A stretch of DNA of 64,000 nucleotides from Epiperipatus broadwayi (lineage: Eukaryota; Onychophora; Udeonychophora; Euonychophora; Peripatidae): NCBI GenBank assembly GCA_028023455.1, contig JAQFVV010012394.1, positions 22,212,900 to 22,276,899 on the forward strand, given 5' to 3'. Below the pieces are notes generated by a model, which worked only from the letters and a program-made list of their open reading frames with translations, had not been told where the DNA came from and did no database searches. The first letter of the stretch is position 1, and each line of letters opens with the position of its first letter. Positions 60,672 through 64,000 of the stretch are shown in pieces. The position numbers and the translations under genes are program-made.

Positions 60672-63568
60672 GTTTGTGTAAATGATAAATATTTTTCCAA
60701 TACATATATACAATTATGACAGACAAAAATAAAGCATGGCCCTTATTCCCAGGAGGCTGTAAAGTCACCAACCAAGACAGCGGTTGGTGGCCGAAGGCAG
60801 AGGGTGCTAAGAATCCCCTGATTGCGGACCCAGGCTGCCATTTGATGACGACTTTTTATTTAGATACTTACAACTGCAGATTACTTTCAAGTGAAGGAAG
60901 ATTGCAAGAATAAGAAGAAGAACTGTCTTATATTAAATGGGACATTATTGGACTTTGTGAAGTTAGAAGAAAAGGAGAAGAAACAATTGATTTAAAAAGG
61001 CACACATATTGGAAATACAAGTGGAGTAGGATTCATTATAAATAAAAAGTGGAAGAACAATATTGTGGAGATTGGTGGTGTATCGGACAGAGTGGCAAGA
61101 TTAGTTATACAACTTAATAGCAGATACCAAATGCAGATAATTCAGGTTTATGCCCCAACAAGTTCTCATAGTGATGAAGTAGTAGAAGATTTTTATATGG
61201 ATGTACAAAAGGCTTTTGATCAGAGTAAACAACATTTTAAAATTGTTATGGGAGACTTTAATGCTAGAATTTGTAGACAAATGAAAGATGAAATTGCTGT
61301 AGGTAATTTTGGTTATGGTAATAGAAATGAGAGAGGACATAGACTTGTGGAGTTTGCAGAAAAAGAAAAACTTTATATTATGAATTCATTTTTTGAGAAA
61401 AATGTTAAAAGGAAATGGACATGGAAGCATCCAAATGAAGGTACAGCAGAATTGGATTATATTTTGACTAACAGGAAATACATATTTCAAGATTGTAATG
61501 TTCTTAATAAATTTAACACAGGAAGTGATCATCGATTAGTAAGGTGTAAGTTACGTGTTAATGTAAAACTAGAGAGACAAAAATTATTAAGAAAAACAAT
61601 ATTTACAGTTGATATTCCTAATCTTCAGAAACATTCTAATGAATTTAAATTAGAACTTACAAATAGGTTTCAAGTGTTAGGAGATTTTGAACATGATTCA
61701 GATTTGAATGAAATTAATATGAAAATAACTGATACACTTTTAAAAACTGCAACAAACATAGCTGGTAGAAAAAATCAGCAATTGACTAATAAAATTTCTA
61801 CTGAGACTAGAGAATTTATGAAGAAAAGAAGGAATATGAAGATATACAAAAATGATGTATTAAAAAGAATTGAATATCTCGAATTTTGTAAAATGGTACG
61901 GAAAAGAGTTGAAAATGATATAAGAAAGCATAACTGTGAAATAGCAAGGAAAGCTGTAGAAGAAAATAAAAGTCTCAAAAATGTTAAACAATATTTTAGT
62001 ATTGGTAGGAAATTTATATCTGCAATAAGAAAAAAAGATGGAATTATTACTAAAAAGAGAGATGACATCATGAAATTGGTAGAAAATTTTTATCAAGAAT
62101 TATATAGTAATAAAGAACAAGTACCTCCTATATCTATACATCTTCCGAATTGCCCAGAATTTTAAATGAAGAAGTGAGACATGCAATTAAGTGTATGAAG
62201 AAAGGAAAGGCTCCAGGAAATGATGGAATTATAATTGATATATTAAAAGAAGCAGGTGAAGAAATAGAAACAATTTTAGCAAAGTTATATACCAAATGTC
62301 TAAATGATAAAGATATACCGAAAGATTGGAAGAATGCAGTAATAATATTAATATTTAAAAAAGGTGATAAAGAAGATATTAGAAATTACAGACCTATCAG
62401 CCTTTTATCAGTTTTATATAAAAATTTTACCAAGATAATTACAACTTATCTACAGAGAACTTTGGATTTCCACCAACCAAGACAGCAAGCTGGATTTAAA
62501 AGTGGTTTTAGTACAATAGATCATATCCAGGTATTGAGAGGTCATAGAAAGGACAAATGAATATGAGTTGTCATTATGTTTTGGATTTGTAGATTATGAA
62601 AAGGCATTCGATTCTATACACATTTCTTCAGTGATTAAAGCATTGGATCATCAAGGTATAGATCCAGGATATTGTCATATTTTAAAGAATATTTATAAAA
62701 ATGCAACAGCAACAATTAGATTACATAATGATACTGGAAAAATCAACATTGAGAAAGGTGTAAGATAAGGTGACTCCATATCTCCAAAACTCTTTACAGC
62801 AGTGCTGCAAGAAGTATTTTGTGGATTAAAATGGGAAACTAAAGGAGTGAAAGTAAATGGAGAGTATTTAAGTCATTTAGATTTCGCAGATGATGTAGTT
62901 GTTTTTGCAAATAATGCTTCAGAGCTGCAGGAAATGTTGCAGGAGTTAGCAGATGAAAGTAGAAAAATAGGACTAAAGATAAATGTTAAAAAGACTAAAG
63001 TAATGTTTAATCGATTTGCTCAAAATATGAAAATAAAGATTGATTATGAAGAATTAGAAGAAGTTAACAGTTACAAATACCTTGGTCAGATTATTAATAC
63101 AGATGGAAACATAATGGAGGAAATTAATCATAGAATTAAACTTGGCTTGGAGTGCTTTTGGTAGAAATAACTTGATACTAAAAGGAAATATGCCTATGAG
63201 TTTGAAAAGAATGGTTTTTAACAAATGTGTTTTACCAGTTCTTACTTATGGATCTGAGACTTGGACACTTAATAGAAGAGCAATACAGAGACTTCAGACC
63301 ACTCAAAGGAGTATGGAGAGATGTATGTTGGGAGTAACAAGAAGAGATCGAAAACACAATGTATGGGTAAGACAACAAACAGGTATTACTGACCTTATTG
63401 AAAAAATTAAAAGATTGAAATGGAGTTGGGCTGGACATATTGCTAGAAGAGATGACAATAGATGGGCAATTCAGGGGTGTTGTGGAGAAGAGAAGCTAAA
63501 GATCGGAGAAGATGGATTAAACTTGGAGAGACCTTCATCCTGCAGTGGATTGATAATGGTTGATGATA
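60672..63568 (+). mobile_element. RTE-like LINE, 5' truncated, dead
   Basis: It begins inside the 5' UTR (tgtttgtgtaaatgataaat), as the 31-kb element at about 31635. The N-terminal MTDKNKAWPLFPGG frame opens at 60716. The main endonuclease frame is 61065-62165 with GDFNARICRQ (Gly to Cys just after the catalytic region) and GSDHRLVRCK. RT continues at 62150-62560 (KGKAPGNDGI), 62568-62768 (FVDYEKAFDSI, then a stop in RQ-GDS), and 62802-63164 (LDFADDVVVFANNA). The C-terminal frame 63142-63469 follows after a one-base frameshift. About 110 bp near the 3' end are missing (join at about 63475). At least four disabling changes. Confidence 0.9.
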
Positions 63569-63589
63569 TATATATATATGCACATACAG

Positions 63590-63770
63590 TCCAAGAACAT
63601 TTGTTGGAAAAATGAAGTCCTAAACTTTTTTTAAAAACCTGATTAAAAACATGTGAGCAGGTTTTATTAATCACTCTGGCACATTAATACTACAGGTGAC
63701 ACGTGATATTTTTTAATTATAGACTTTCTGCAAATTTCCCACTGAAACCGTATTTAGCCGTCCATCCTGA
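63590..63770 (-). repeat. Dispersed repeat R1, second part
   Basis: Reverse of about 35870-36010 (ccaagaacatttgttggaaa, aacatgtgagcaggttttat, gactttctgcaaatttccca). It continues the R1 segment interrupted at 60640. Confidence 0.75.
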
Positions 63771-64000
63771 TTCACCTATTTATGTTCCATAGTAGTATAT
63801 TTTTCCCTAATTCAAACCCATCCCAGTTCACATATATAAGCTTCTAATAATTTATTTATATGAAATAGCATGTATTTACATGTATGTGCATGTATTTGTA
63901 TAGGTGCACATAGCTAATACTCATATTAATGTTTGTATGTGGATAATGGATATACATTTATAAATTTAAAATTATTAAAAAGGTATAATTTAAATTAAGT
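63771..64000. other. AT-rich end of window, nothing recognised
   Basis: No gene or repeat family seen in the last 230 bases. Confidence 0.4.

Overview
The window is non-coding eukaryotic DNA, AT-rich (roughly 70 percent by eye) and built almost entirely from transposable elements in different states of decay. The non-LTR (RTE-like) and Ty3/Gypsy elements, tRNA-derived SINEs, hammerhead-ribozyme repeats and very long simple repeats point to an invertebrate animal. A lophotrochozoan such as a mollusc is plausible, but nothing here fixes the species. I found no convincing host gene, no rRNA and no functional tRNA gene. The two AT-rich stretches at about 15.8-24.6 kb and 45.9-48.8 kb look like intergenic or intronic DNA.

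Layout. 0-3.4 kb: two copies of a hairpin element, one inserted in a dead LINE reverse transcriptase. 5.0-6.9 kb: hAT-like transposase relic (minus). 7.9-10.8 kb: three large inverted-repeat elements and a SINE. 11-15.8 kb: SINEs, a deleted Ty3/Gypsy copy (family G1) and an old RTE fragment. 15.8-25.8 kb: mostly empty, with tandem duplications and a SINE. 25.8-29.3 kb: palindromic hammerhead repeats and a dead Ty3/Gypsy pol (minus). 30.3 kb: a TTA microsatellite of about 390 bp. 31.35-34.7 kb: RTE LINE with a SINE inside it. 35.6-40.9 kb: SINE, G1 LTRs and deleted body (minus). 40.9-43.8 kb: a second Gypsy element (G2) with both LTRs and an integrase relic. 44.2-45.9 kb: another Gypsy relic interrupted by a hairpin element. 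48.8-52.1 kb: LTR, lysine-tRNA-like primer-binding site, hammerhead repeat and gag relic. 54.6-57.8 kb: the best-preserved RTE LINE (minus). 59.4-63.6 kb: LTR fragment and a third RTE LINE that splits an older repeat.

The most interesting signal is a set of short foldback elements with one architecture: a 12-14 bp target duplication, a 35-57 bp unpaired leader, then a long inverted repeat running to the other end. One family (copies near 14.0, 26, 27.2, 40.4 and 50.8 kb) carries a type I hammerhead ribozyme with intact core, two-part stem I and palindromic stem III. A second element (10.42-10.75 kb) combines tRNA-like Pol III boxes with the two halves of another hammerhead, one half surviving in each arm. 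These look like retrozyme or Penelope-type pseudo-LTR derivatives. That assignment is inference. The repeats, duplications and ribozyme core are read directly from the sequence. Several elements sit inside coding parts of other transposons, so their exact ends and the empty target can be read from the interrupted reading frame.
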